Counted from the first letter of the stretch, positions 55,672 through 64,000 are shown. The stretch: DNA of 64,000 nt from Lactococcus paracarnosus (GCF_006770285.1 NZ_CP017195.1:558001-622000); one strand, 5' to 3'. Numbers and translations are program-made. The notes: generated by a model not told the origin, from the sequence alone.

Positions 55672-56483
55672 GTATAACAGGACTACCAAAAGCAACTTAT
55701 TACTATTGGGTCAAACGTTTTAAACGTGCTAACAAAGATGACGCAATTGAGAAAAAAATGCGTGAAATACGTGCAGAACATCCAAATGCAGGTTACCGCC
55801 CCATGGTAGAACTCCTCAAACAAAAAGGCATCCATGCTAATCACAAGAGAGTACAGCGATTGATGAAAAAACTTGGGCTTTGTGTAACTTCATACTGGCG
55901 GAAATCACGCAAGTATAACTCCTACAAAGGATCAGTTGGTCAAGTAGCTAAAAACAAGCTTCATCGACGTTTTAACACGTCTGTGCCACATCAAAAATTA
56001 ACAACAGATACGACAGAGTTCAAATATTATGACCAAGGTGTACAAAAGAAAGCATATCTCAATCCTTATCTTGACTTGTTTAACAATGAGATTATCAGCT
56101 TTGAAATTTCTAAACGCCCAACTTATGAAGCAATCTCTATTGCTCTCAAACAGGCGTTGATAATTACTTCTGATTGTCCTTATCGCCGTACTTTTCACTC
56201 CGACCAGGGTTGGGCTTATCAGATGCGCCAATACACGGATAAACTTAAGGCACATCGTATTTTTCAATCCATGAGTCGTAAAGGGAACTGTCATGATAAT
56301 TCAGTTATGGAGAACTTTTTCGGACTGCTCAAGCAAGAAGTTTATTATGGTCGCGTCTTTCAATCATTTGAAGCACTTGAACGAACAATAGTAGATTGGA
56401 TTCATTACTACAACACGAAACGAATTAAGAAGAAATTGAACTGGATGTCGCCAACCCAATATCGGATGGCGTTATCAAACTAA
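55602..56483 (+). CDS. IS3-family transposase OrfB (IS-A)
   Basis: The integrase catalytic part. The frame is open from 55602, the slip point, through the in-frame ATG at 55758 to the stop, giving about 293 residues after the shift. DDE residues: TTDTTEF, FHSDQGWAY and ENFFGLLKQE. The HTH_21-like region LSITGLPKATYYYW and EIRAEHPNAGYRPM precedes the core. No independent ribosome site is obvious for ATG 55758, which supports expression by frameshifting as OrfAB. The frame is intact, so IS-A transposase should still be made. Confidence 0.85.
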   Translation, partial: RAEEAANGTTSEGEFKFPLKEILSITGLPKATYYYWVKRFKRANKDDAIEKKMREIRAEHPNAGYRPMVELLKQKGIHANHKRVQRLMKKLGLCVTSYWRKSRKYNSYKGSVGQVAKNKLHRRFNTSVPHQKLTTDTTEFKYYDQGVQKKAYLNPYLDLFNNEIISFEISKRPTYEAISIALKQALIITSDCPYRRTFHSDQGWAYQMRQYTDKLKAHRIFQSMSRKGNCHDNSVMENFFGLLKQEVYYGRVFQSFEALERTIVDWIHYYNTKRIKKKLNWMSPTQYRMALSN

Positions 56484-56571
56484 CAAAAAATCAAGCAGTA
56501 AATGCTTGATTTCATGTAGTGCACCCATAAAACTGGACAAATGCTCGAATAATTATATTCGAGTTTTTTTG

Positions 56572-57480
56572 TTATTGTACCATTTTCAAACGGTATTCAG
56601 TTGGGGAAAGCCAGCCTAATTTTTTTTTGATACGTTTCGTGTTGTAATAATGAATCCAATCAATAATAGTTTCTTTTAGTGCTTCAAAGCTAGTAAAAGT
56701 ATAACCATAATAGATTTCTTGTTTGAGTAGACCGAAAAAATTCTCCATAACTGAATTATCGTGACAATTACCTCTTCGACTCATAGATTGGAAAATATGA
56801 TGTGTTTTAAGTTTATCCGTATATTGATGCATTTGATAAGCCCAGCCTTGATCAGAATGAAAAGTACGACGGAAAGGACAATCTGAAGTGATGTCAATTG
56901 CCTGATTAAGCGCATGCATAATAGATTGTGCATTGGGATGTTTAGTAATACTGAAGGAAATAACTTCACGATTGAATAGATCAAGAAAGGGATCGAGATA
57001 AGCTTTCTTGATATTACCGTTATCATAATACTTGAATTCAGTCGTATCTGTTGTGATTTTTTGATGAAAAATCATGGTTTCAAATCGTCTTCTAATCAAA
57101 TGTTTGGCTATTTTCCCTACACATCCTCGATAAGAACTATATTTTCTTGATTTGTGATGAAAACTAGTCACGAGAAGCTGTAATTTTCTCAAAATTCGTA
57201 ACACACGTTTCTCGTTGATAATCATTCCATAACGTCTGAGAAGCGCTGTGATGGGCCGATAGCCATAATTAGGATGTACTTGACGTATCTCCTTAATTTT
57301 CTTTTCGAGTGAAACATCCTTATTTTCTTTGGCATGAAGCGTATAGAAATAGCTGGATTTAGATAGTTGGACTGTCGCTAATAACTCAGTAAGCGTATAT
57401 TTATAACGGAGACTACGCACTATTTTAACTTTTTCTTGATTAGTTTTGCTTCGCGAAGTCTCCGCAACTCTTTTAAACAA
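56572..57480 (-). CDS. IS3-family transposase OrfB (IS-B)
   Basis: 302 residues counted from the TTG at 57480, overlapping OrfA by 61 bp in the -1 frame. DDE residues: TTDTTEF, FHSDQGWAY, ENFFGLLKQE. The zipper-distal region KATVQ-like segment LATVQLSKSSYFYTL precedes KEIRQVHPNYGYRPI. It is clearly related to IS-A OrfB but diverged through much of its length, so the two elements are different ISs of one group, not a recent duplication. No ribosome site suits the TTG; expression by frameshift is likely. Confidence 0.87.
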   Translation of the reverse strand: MFKRVAETSRSKTNQEKVKIVRSLRYKYTLTELLATVQLSKSSYFYTLHAKENKDVSLEKKIKEIRQVHPNYGYRPITALLRRYGMIINEKRVLRILRKLQLLVTSFHHKSRKYSSYRGCVGKIAKHLIRRRFETMIFHQKITTDTTEFKYYDNGNIKKAYLDPFLDLFNREVISFSITKHPNAQSIMHALNQAIDITSDCPFRRTFHSDQGWAYQMHQYTDKLKTHHIFQSMSRRGNCHDNSVMENFFGLLKQEIYYGYTFTSFEALKETIIDWIHYYNTKRIKKKLGWLSPTEYRLKMVQ

Positions 57481-57932
57481 TCCACCTCAATTTGTGCTTT
57501 TCTAAGTTGGATTTCCAGTTCTCGAATGCGTTGATTTTGCACTTCATTAGGTTGCACTTTTGACATAGGGTTTATATTTCCACGCTTTCCTTCATTTTTA
57601 AAAGCATTTGTACCATATTTTTTGTATTTAAGCACCCAAGCAGTCAGAAGTGCTGGGGCATCAATATCAAGCTGGTTTGCAATTTCACGATACGAAAGTG
57701 CTTTTGTTACATAACATTCTATCGCATATAACTTAAATTCGCGAGAATACGTGCGTTTTTTCCGCTTAATTTTTAAGCCTTCAAAACCATAATGTTCATA
57801 AACATTCAGCCATTGTAGAATAATTGACTTTGTGGGTAAATGATACTTTTTTGCCAATGTTTTATAACCCCCAAGACCATCTAAGTAATCTTGAATAACT
57901 TGTTGCTTTAATTCATATGAATATTTGACCAT
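57420..57932 (-). CDS. IS3-family transposase OrfA (IS-B)
   Basis: 170 residues: two helix-turn-helix units (KTLAKKYHLPTKSIILQWL and SYREIANQLDIDAPALLTAW) and a C-terminal coiled coil (IRELEIQLRKAQIEVDCLKE). The slippery heptamer TTTAAAA occurs at 57471-57477 (minus strand) in the same T TTA AAA phase and the same position as in IS-A, inside CLKELRRLRE. Confidence 0.88.
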   Translation of the reverse strand: MVKYSYELKQQVIQDYLDGLGGYKTLAKKYHLPTKSIILQWLNVYEHYGFEGLKIKRKKRTYSREFKLYAIECYVTKALSYREIANQLDIDAPALLTAWVLKYKKYGTNAFKNEGKRGNINPMSKVQPNEVQNQRIRELEIQLRKAQIEVDCLKELRRLREAKLIKKKLK

Positions 57933-58021
57933 AATAAAACTCCCTACAAGTTGGATTTTTAGTCCAGTTTATGGGGAGCACTACATCAAAAGTTTATATT
58001 TTGGGGGTCACATCATTTATC

Positions 58022-58032
58022 TGTCGTCTTTT
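58022..58032 (+). terminator. Right arm of the split terminator
   Basis: TGTCGTCTTTT plus a T-run, complementary to 55051-55061. On the minus strand it would have served the aspartate kinase gene too, so one shared hairpin was broken. Confidence 0.65.
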
Positions 58033-58044
58033 TAGCTTTTATTT

Positions 58045-59391
58045 TTAGAAGAACTCTGCATATAAAGCTCTAATTGCGGCAATTTCTTGATTTGTTTTAA
58101 CAATAAACATGACTGAAACTTCTGATGAGCCTTGTGATAGCATTTCGATATTAATACCTGCTGTTGCAAGGGCATTGGCAGCACGAGCTGTGACACCGAT
58201 ATGTTCATTCATCTCTTCACCAACAATCATGATGATCGATAAGTCTTTCTCAAAGTAGAGGGTATCTGGCGCTAGAGTTTCCGTTATTTTTTCAGTGATA
58301 AAGCGCTCAATATCTGGCGTTAGATACCGATTTCTGATGATAATACTCATATCATCTATGCCAGTAGGCATGTGCTCAAACCGAATGTTGAAGTCTTCCA
58401 AAATTTGTAAGACTTTACGACCAAATCCAACTTCACGGTTCATCAGATATTTTGAAATATTTAAAGAAGTGAAGTTACCATCAGCTGCAATACCAACGAC
58501 CGGTCTACCCGGCAGGGTTCGTTTAGCGATAATTTTGGTACCAGGATGATCAGGATTATTGGTATTCTTGATAACAAGAGGGATATCGGCACGATAGGCA
58601 GGAAGCAAGGCTTCGTCATGCAGGACAGAGAAACCTGCATAAGCAAGCTCACGCATTTCTTTATAAGTCAATTCAGTAATCGATTTAGGGTCAGTAATAA
58701 TCCCGGGGTGTGCAGAGAAAATGCCATCGACGTCAGTGAAATTCTCATAAAGTTCAGCATGCACACCAGCAGCGATGATAGATCCTGTAATATCAGATCC
58801 ACCTCGTGAAAAGGTACAAATATCATCGTTTTCTGTGACACCAAAAAATCCTGGAATGACTAAGGTCTCAGACAGATTGCTTAAGTCACTTAGTTTAGCA
58901 TAGCTTGACTGCAATAAACGTGCATTACCTGGTTCAGGTGTAACGATAATACCTGCCTCTTTAGGGTGAAGATAACGTGCGTTAATACCGTTTTCAGTAA
59001 AATATTCTGCAATTAATTTTGCATTATTATTTTCTCCTGCTGCTAAAAAAGTATCATATAAAAATTGATTGCCAGTGATTGGTAAGCTGGCTAATTCTCT
59101 GATATTTTTGGTAATATTTGCCATAACAGCACCAGGGATACCCAGTTCATCACAGATACTTTGATAACGAGAGATAATCCAATCTTGATTTTTTGAAGTG
59201 TCATCACCATTTTTATAAGCTTTATAGTAAGCAATCAGTGCATCTGTCACCTTTGTATCTTGAGTATTACGTTTTCCAGGAGCAGAAACAACCACGATAC
59301 GACGGCTGTTATCATTTTTGACAATATTAAGAACTTTTGTGAGTTGTTGGGCACTTGCAAGGGAAGAGCCGCCAAATTTAATGACTTTCAA
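58045..59391 (-). CDS. Aspartate kinase
   Basis: 448 residues. Phosphorylates aspartate at the head of lysine, threonine and methionine synthesis. Kinase domain: KFGGSSLASAQQL at the start, VVVSAPGKR, and FSRGGSDITGSIIAAGV. Two C-terminal ACT domains (about 300-448, with GMN-like GEEMNEHIGVTARA and EVSVMFIVK) provide feedback control by an end-product amino acid. The length is that of the monofunctional streptococcal/lactococcal enzyme. Single gene; the upstream leader shows no lysine riboswitch. Its terminator was disrupted by IS-A. Which of the lysC/thrA types it is cannot be told. Confidence 0.92.
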   Translation of the reverse strand: MKVIKFGGSSLASAQQLTKVLNIVKNDNSRRIVVVSAPGKRNTQDTKVTDALIAYYKAYKNGDDTSKNQDWIISRYQSICDELGIPGAVMANITKNIRELASLPITGNQFLYDTFLAAGENNNAKLIAEYFTENGINARYLHPKEAGIIVTPEPGNARLLQSSYAKLSDLSNLSETLVIPGFFGVTENDDICTFSRGGSDITGSIIAAGVHAELYENFTDVDGIFSAHPGIITDPKSITELTYKEMRELAYAGFSVLHDEALLPAYRADIPLVIKNTNNPDHPGTKIIAKRTLPGRPVVGIAADGNFTSLNISKYLMNREVGFGRKVLQILEDFNIRFEHMPTGIDDMSIIIRNRYLTPDIERFITEKITETLAPDTLYFEKDLSIIMIVGEEMNEHIGVTARAANALATAGINIEMLSQGSSEVSVMFIVKTNQEIAAIRALYAEFF

Positions 59392-59597
59392 GATAAGATT
59401 TCCTTTGATTAAGATAATGTGTTGACACTCGGGTCGGTTGTTTGCTCTTTATAAGCCCTATCTTAAGTGATAGGAGAACGGTCAGATTTAATAAGTATCT
59501 ACAACCAGATAATTATATGAGATTGTAATACCCTATTTTACCGAAAATTCAGAAAATTTTCAATACGAAAATTTTTAAATTTTAGCAAAAAATTTGT

Positions 59598-59603
59598 TAA
59601 AAT
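59598..59603 (+). promoter_or_regulatory. -10 box immediately before the HAD start codon
   Basis: TAAAAT ends 6 bp before ATG 59610, so transcription should begin at or next to the A of ATG. A weak -35 (TTAAAT, 59575-59580) is 17 bp upstream. No ribosome site exists in between, so the message may be leaderless. Confidence 0.5.
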
Positions 59604-59609
59604 AGACAT

Positions 59610-60251
59610 ATGAGTAAATATAAAGTGATTATTTTTGATATGGATGGTGTTCTAGTTGATACTGAGAACTACTATTATACTAGGCGAAAAACTTTTTTAA
59701 CGCGTAAAGGTATTTCGATTGATCATCTATCGCCTCTCGTCTTTATAGGTGGTAATATGAAGCAAGTTTGGCATATGATTTTGGGCGATGACTATGAAAA
59801 ATGGGATGTGCCAGCCTTAGAAGCAGAGTACCTAGACTACAAACTAGCAAATCGGATTCCCTATGAGACGCTCGTCTTTTCTGATGCAAAAGCTAGTATC
59901 CTTAGTCTGATTGAAAAAGGATATCTACTTGGTCTGGCTTCTAGTACAGCTAAAATGGAGATATTAAGAGCCTTAGAGGTGACTCAGTTGATGCCTTATT
60001 TTGATGTTATCTTATCGGGTGAATCGTTCAAGGAATCAAAACCGAATCCAGAAATCTATGAGGTCGCCATGAAGACCTTATCTGTTTTACCTGAAGAGAC
60101 GTTGATTATAGAAGACAGTCAAAAAGGCATTGCAGCCGGTGTGGCATCTGGTGCAACGGTATGGGGCATAAAGGATTATCGCTTTGGGCTAGATCAAAAT
60201 AGTGCAAATCGACTTTTTGACACCTTAAAACAGATTGACGCACAACTTTAA
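59610..60251 (+). CDS. HAD hydrolase, beta-phosphoglucomutase-like
   Basis: 213 residues of HAD subfamily IA with a helical cap. Motif I is FDMDGVLVDTEN, motif II ASSTAKM, motif III the Lys in SFKESKPNPEIYE, motif IV IEDSQKGIAAGVASG. Members are beta-phosphoglucomutases or small phosphatases; without a maltose/trehalose phosphorylase gene next to it the substrate is open. It has no ribosome site and a -10 box almost touching the ATG. gdpP follows after its own promoter. Confidence 0.87.
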   Translation: MSKYKVIIFDMDGVLVDTENYYYTRRKTFLTRKGISIDHLSPLVFIGGNMKQVWHMILGDDYEKWDVPALEAEYLDYKLANRIPYETLVFSDAKASILSLIEKGYLLGLASSTAKMEILRALEVTQLMPYFDVILSGESFKESKPNPEIYEVAMKTLSVLPEETLIIEDSQKGIAAGVASGATVWGIKDYRFGLDQNSANRLFDTLKQIDAQL

Positions 60252-60281
60252 AAGGGAACAAAAGTAGTGATAGGTGATTCT

Positions 60282-60310
60282 TTGATAATAGGCTTGAAAT
60301 ATGATAAAAT
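60282..60310 (+). promoter_or_regulatory. Promoter of gdpP
   Basis: TTGATA, 17 bp, TAAAAT; predicted start near 60317, leader about 85 nt. Confidence 0.65.
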
Positions 60311-60400
60311 GAGCTATTATAGCATTTTTTTGTTGCGTTAGTAAAAACATGATAGGTGCTAGTAGTCGGTATCATGTTTTAGTGTAGAGGTAGGTGTGAA

Positions 60401-62353
60401 GTGAAACGTTTTGAAAAGTTCTTACCCCTGGTGATCGTGAGCTTCATGACAGGTGTTTATTTGTGTGAGGTATTAATCTTACGGATTGCAAAATTTCAAA
60501 AAACAGAAATTATTTTGTTATTAGCAGTGAACCTAGCGATTGCGATTATATTAATAGTCCGTTCAAAAGCTGCGAGTGCAAAAAATATCGATAATATTCG
60601 GGCACTTAATGAGCTTGCAGAGAATTCCTTAAATGCCACGCTTGATACGATGCCTTTAGGTGTTCTTCGCTACTCAGATAAGGATTATTCACCAGAGTGG
60701 TTCAATCCTTATGTTGATATCATTTTTGCGAATGATGAAGAAAAACTGTCAGCTGAAAAAATCAAAGAAATTGTGCAAGATATAGATGATCAAGGGATGC
60801 AATATCTACCAGTTGATCAGAAAAAATATGCGGTTAAAGTTGACCATCAAAAAAAATTACTCTATTTTATAGATGCAACAAGTGAAGTAGTCGCAAAAAC
60901 GATCACACGTGAGAGCAGACCAGTAATTGGCATTGTCTCTGTTGATAATTATGATGACGCAACAGATTTGATTTCTGACAGTAGTAGAACGCTCATTAAT
61001 AGTTTTATCGCAACTAAGATTGATGCCATATCTAGTAAATATAATGTTTATACTAGTCGCTATAATGCTAGTCGATACTACGTTTATACGAATTATCTGA
61101 CCTTGAAAAAAATTATGGACGATAAGTTTGAATTTGTGACAAGCTTTCGTGAAGAGGCGATGGAACAAAAATTTTCATTGACGCTATCTATTGGTATGTC
61201 CTATGGTTTAGAAAATTTTTCAAAAATTGGCAGAACCGCACTCGATAACTTAGAGTTAGCACTTGTTCGAGGCGGAGACCAGGTTGTCATTAAGGAAAAT
61301 ATTAATACCGCCAAACCAATTTATTTTGGTGGTAATTCAGCCAGTCATATTCAGAAGTCAAGAACACGTGCAAGAGCGATTGCTACAGCGCTTAGGACGA
61401 TTGTCAGAGAGTCGGATAATGTCTTTGTTATGGGGCACAAGTATCCCGACATGGATGCTTTAGGTGCGGCAGTTGTAACCAAAATTTTTGCCAATATGAA
61501 TGACAAAGAGGCTTTTGTTGTTTATGATGAAAAGCAGCTACTACCAGATGTTGCACGTGCAATTAACAAGTTAAATGAATCAAAAGATGGCTATGCGCAT
61601 ATTGTTCGGATGGAGACAGCAAGGGAACTTAAAAAAGCAAATTCTCTTTTGATCATGGTAGATCACTCCAAAACGAGCCAAACCATGGATTATGAGTTTT
61701 ATAAAAGTTTTGGCAAGGTCGTCGTCATTGACCACCACAGGCGAGATGATGATTTCCCCAAAAATGCTTTGCTAACGTATATCGAAAGTGGTGCATCATC
61801 AGCATCAGAATTGGTCACAGAAGTCTTGCAATATCAAAATGAACAGCATCAGAAGATGTCGAAAGTTGAAGCATCTATCGCTTTAGCAGGTATATCTGTG
61901 GATACAAAAAACTTCTCTAAAGGAACCACAACGCGAACGTTTGAAGCTGCATCTTTCTTGCGTTCACAAGGTGCTGACAATGATCTAATCAAAAATTTAT
62001 TGGCGACTGAGTTTGAAAAATATAAAAAAGTGAACGAAATTGTCTTAAATGCAGAGTTTCATGATCATGTTGCCATTGGGATTGGCCTTTATCGTAAGAT
62101 GTACGATAATGTCACGACCGCAAAGGCCGCAGATACGCTACTTGATATGGTGGATGTTGTTGCATCGTTCACGATTGTCAATCATGAAAATGGCTATGTG
62201 GCAATTTCTGCACGATCATCTGGTGATTATAATGTACAACGTGTCATGGAAAAACTAGGTGGTGGTGGTCATTTTAATAATGCAGCTGCCCAAGTCTATG
62301 ATAAAACACCAGCTGAGGTTAAGGCTGACTTATTAACGATTATAGATAAGTAA
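60401..62353 (+). CDS. gdpP: Cyclic-di-AMP phosphodiesterase GdpP
   Basis: 650 residues. Two N-terminal membrane helices (about 8-52), a degenerate PAS domain (about 75-150), a degenerate GGDEF domain (about 165-300), then DHH (about 335-490, MGHKYPDMDALGAA and VIDHHRRDDD) and DHHA1 (GGGGHFNNAAAQ). It hydrolyses c-di-AMP to pApA and so tunes osmolyte transport, wall stress tolerance and beta-lactam resistance. Starts with GTG (60401). Order gdpP-rplI-dnaB is conserved in Firmicutes. All DHH metal ligands are present. Confidence 0.95.
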   Translation: MKRFEKFLPLVIVSFMTGVYLCEVLILRIAKFQKTEIILLLAVNLAIAIILIVRSKAASAKNIDNIRALNELAENSLNATLDTMPLGVLRYSDKDYSPEWFNPYVDIIFANDEEKLSAEKIKEIVQDIDDQGMQYLPVDQKKYAVKVDHQKKLLYFIDATSEVVAKTITRESRPVIGIVSVDNYDDATDLISDSSRTLINSFIATKIDAISSKYNVYTSRYNASRYYVYTNYLTLKKIMDDKFEFVTSFREEAMEQKFSLTLSIGMSYGLENFSKIGRTALDNLELALVRGGDQVVIKENINTAKPIYFGGNSASHIQKSRTRARAIATALRTIVRESDNVFVMGHKYPDMDALGAAVVTKIFANMNDKEAFVVYDEKQLLPDVARAINKLNESKDGYAHIVRMETARELKKANSLLIMVDHSKTSQTMDYEFYKSFGKVVVIDHHRRDDDFPKNALLTYIESGASSASELVTEVLQYQNEQHQKMSKVEASIALAGISVDTKNFSKGTTTRTFEAASFLRSQGADNDLIKNLLATEFEKYKKVNEIVLNAEFHDHVAIGIGLYRKMYDNVTTAKAADTLLDMVDVVASFTIVNHENGYVAISARSSGDYNVQRVMEKLGGGGHFNNAAAQVYDKTPAEVKADLLTIIDK

Positions 62354-62418
62354 AGTTTGACTAGGGTATTGTATAGACAGGTCAAGTAGCACTTAACTAC
62401 TAACAAAGGAGAAACAAA

Positions 62419-62871
62419 ATGAAAGTTATATTTTTACAAGATGTTAAAGGAAAAGGTAAACGTGGTGAGGTTAAGGAAGTGCCAACTGGTTTTGCACAGA
62501 ATTTTTTGATCAAAAAAAATCTTGCTAAAGAAGCAACAGGTCAAGCAATGGCAGCTTTAAGCGGTCAAGTTAAAGCAGAAGAGAAAGCAGAAGCAGAAAT
62601 TTTAGCAGAAGCAAAAGCGCTTCAGGCTGAGCTTGAAAAGGAAATGACCGTTGTTGAAATCAGAGAAAAAGTTGGGGCTGATGGTCGCCTATTTGGCGCA
62701 ATTAATTCTAAAAAAATTGCGGATGCACTGAATGAACAGTTCGATTTAAAATTAGATAAGCATAAGATCCAATTAGCCTACCCCTTGAAAGCCATTGGCT
62801 TAAAAGATGTTCCTGTAAAACTGCATAAAGATGTGATTGCGACAATTCGCGTAAAAATTTCGGAGAAATAA
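62419..62871 (+). CDS. rplI: Ribosomal protein L9
   Basis: 150 residues, normal length. N-terminal rRNA-binding domain with [20 protein letters not shown], a long connecting helix and the C-terminal domain. Part of the 50S subunit; helps keep the reading frame. AAAGGAGAAA precedes the ATG. The stop codon touches the ATG of dnaB (TAAATG). Confidence 0.97.
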   Translation: MKVIFLQDVKGKGKRGEVKEVPTGFAQNFLIKKNLAKEATGQAMAALSGQVKAEEKAEAEILAEAKALQAELEKEMTVVEIREKVGADGRLFGAINSKKIADALNEQFDLKLDKHKIQLAYPLKAIGLKDVPVKLHKDVIATIRVKISEK

Positions 62872-64000
62872 ATGGCAGATATTGATGTGCTAAAGGCACC
62901 GCCTCAAGACTTAGCAGCAGAACAAGCTGTGCTTGGGGCGATTTTCCTTGATAGCGAACGCTTGATTGAAGTATCGGAGTTCATTGCTGCAGATGACTTT
63001 TATAAGACATCTCATCAGATCATTTTCCGAATTATGATGCGGTTACAAGATGAGCGTAGCCCAATCGATGTCCTAACAGTTCATACACTATTAGATAATC
63101 AGGGTGATCTTGAAACAATAGGTGGCATTTCTTATATTGCAGAGTTAGCGGCGAGTACACCAACTGCTGCTAATGCTGCTTTCTATGCCAAGATTGTATC
63201 AGAGAAAGCCTTGCTACGTAAACTGATTCGTCAGTTAACAGAATCAGTAGAGCGTGCTTATTCACAGGATGAGCCAGCAGATGATATTATTGCCTTAGCT
63301 GAAAAAGGCATAGTTGCCGTTACAGAAGGTCGGACAAGATCTGGTTTTCGCAAGATTTCAGAGATCATTGATACCAACTACGATGAAATTGAACGCTTAT
63401 CAAAGCAAAAATCAACAGTTACAGGTATTTCAACAGGTTACCCTGCACTTGATGAGAAAACAACAGGGCTACATGAAGGTGAATTGATTATTTTGGCTGC
63501 CCGACCAGCTATGGGAAAAACGGCATTTGCACTGAATATTGCTGCTAATATAGGCAAGTTAGGCCAGACTGTTGCCATCTTTTCACTGGAAATGGGCGCA
63601 GAGAGTTTGGTCAATAGGATGGTATCATCTGAAGGCTTGATTGATGCCTATTCATTGAGAACGGGTAAGTTGAACGATGATGACTGGAGTAATTTGATTA
63701 TTGCACAGGGTGCCCTAGCAGATAGAAGTATCTATGTGGATGACTCACCCGGTATAAAAATTACAGAGATTAGAGCACGATCTCGTAAATTGGCACAAGA
63801 GCAAGGTGGCCTAGGCTTGATTCTAATCGACTATCTTCAGCTGATTTCAGGCACTGGTAAAGAAAATAGGCAACAAGAAGTTTCGGAAATTTCTAGACAA
63901 CTTAAAGTGTTAGCCAAAGAACTTAAAGTACCAGTATTAGCACTTAGTCAGCTGAGCCGTGGTGTTGAACAACGAGAAGATAAGCGACCTAAGTTATCTG
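62872..64000 (+). CDS. dnaB: Replicative DNA helicase DnaB, 5' part
   Basis: Open from ATG 62872 to the right edge (376 codons seen; the family has about 450-460, so roughly 80 are missing). The N-terminal helical domain (about 1-150, with PPQDLAAEQAVLGAIFLDSE) binds primase. A linker helix follows. The RecA-like motor begins near 180, with Walker A ARPAMGKTAF, FSLEMGAESL and Walker B LILIDYLQLI. It unwinds DNA at the replication fork. It follows rplI with no gap and the ribosome site (CGGAGAAA) lies within rplI. Confidence 0.97.
   Translation, partial: MADIDVLKAPPQDLAAEQAVLGAIFLDSERLIEVSEFIAADDFYKTSHQIIFRIMMRLQDERSPIDVLTVHTLLDNQGDLETIGGISYIAELAASTPTAANAAFYAKIVSEKALLRKLIRQLTESVERAYSQDEPADDIIALAEKGIVAVTEGRTRSGFRKISEIIDTNYDEIERLSKQKSTVTGISTGYPALDEKTTGLHEGELIILAARPAMGKTAFALNIAANIGKLGQTVAIFSLEMGAESLVNRMVSSEGLIDAYSLRTGKLNDDDWSNLIIAQGALADRSIYVDDSPGIKITEIRARSRKLAQEQGGLGLILIDYLQLISGTGKENRQQEVSEISRQLKVLAKELKVPVLALSQLSRGVEQREDKRPKLS

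Larger units (their letters stand above)
56515..57985 (-). mobile_element. Inner IS3-family element (IS-B), inserted in IS-A
   Basis: 1471 bp. Inverted repeats TGTAGTGCACCCATAAAACT at 56515 and, on the other strand, TGTAGTGCTCCCCATAAACT at 57985. A 3-bp target duplication TCA (56512-56514 and 57986-57988) marks insertion between the OrfB stop and the right end of IS-A. Inserted in opposite orientation to its host element. Confidence 0.9.
55071..58015 (+). mobile_element. Outer IS3-family element (IS-A), interrupted by IS-B
   Basis: Ends are imperfect inverted repeats: TGATGTGAACCCCAGAATAT at 55071 and the complement of a TGATGTGACCCCCAAAATAT end at 58015. A 3-bp target duplication TTT flanks it (55068-55070, 58016-58018). 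Without IS-B and its duplicated TCA the element is 1471 bp, normal for the family. Both transposase frames are intact, and the right inverted repeat is present beyond IS-B. Confidence 0.85.

Noticed and set aside
59392-59609. Lysine riboswitch before the aspartate kinase gene
   Set aside because: Only a small hairpin (CTATC/GATAG) is visible; none of the conserved lysine-aptamer stems can be built.
1-64000. CRISPR arrays, prophage, toxin-antitoxin, restriction or other defence genes
   Set aside because: No regularly spaced repeats and no protein with such domains were seen; the only mobile DNA recognised is the nested IS pair.

Overview
The window reads as chromosomal DNA of a low-GC Gram-positive coccus of the Streptococcaceae, most likely a Lactococcus (the psychrotrophic Lactococcus/Pseudolactococcus group would fit). 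Supporting signs are an LmrC/LmrD-type heterodimeric exporter, a DUF1803 protein, type B ribosomal protein L31, H2O-forming NADH oxidase, a streptococcal/lactococcal-type MurA, the gdpP-rplI-dnaB order, T-box control of pheST, tRNA genes without encoded CCA, and good TTGACA-N17-TATAAT type promoters. The species call is inference; no 16S gene is present.

Layout: 1-3.1 kb, the 3' part of an ABC system (FtsX-like permease, ATPase) followed by a membrane-anchored PASTA-repeat protein. 3.3-14.3 kb, housekeeping and stress genes: pgi, tpx, a CDF metal exporter, lmrC-lmrD, murA, a histidine phosphatase, rpmE2, a DUF1803 protein. 14.4-17.9 kb, two tRNA-Thr genes, a MORN protein plus OatA-like acyltransferase operon, and a decayed tRNA. 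17.9-19.9 kb, a guanine-class riboswitch controlling xpt-pbuX. 20.2-22.7 kb, a YheO-type regulator divergent from ridA and a PLP-dependent sulfur amino acid lyase. 22.8-27.3 kb, T-box-pheS-pheT and a PHP phosphatase. 27.4-28.7 kb, nox.

From 28.9 to 44.6 kb lies one large carbohydrate block. It runs treR, a Cof-type HAD phosphatase, a LacI regulator, an ABC sugar importer (binding protein and two permeases, no ATPase), an AraC regulator, two Gfo/Idh/MocA dehydrogenases around ThuA and a TIM-barrel isomerase/epimerase, then the trehalose PTS and phosphotrehalase with a perfect TreR-type palindrome. The ABC/dehydrogenase/ThuA part contains no glycosidase and looks like an oxidative (keto-sugar) route for an imported glycoside. 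It is the best candidate here for an uncharacterised pathway.

From 45 to 48.8 kb there are tandemly duplicated secreted trypsin-like proteases. The downstream copy keeps a cell wall LPXTG anchor. The upstream copy was cut off by one nonsense change, and its decayed anchor region is still visible. From 49 to 55 kb come argF with ARG boxes, a YiaA/B membrane protein, a P-type ATPase and a HAD/MazG-like fusion. At 55.1-58.0 kb one IS3-family element is nested inside another, with 3-bp target duplications readable for both. The outer element split a terminator hairpin shared by its neighbours. The right end carries aspartate kinase, a beta-phosphoglucomutase-like HAD, gdpP, rplI and the start of dnaB.
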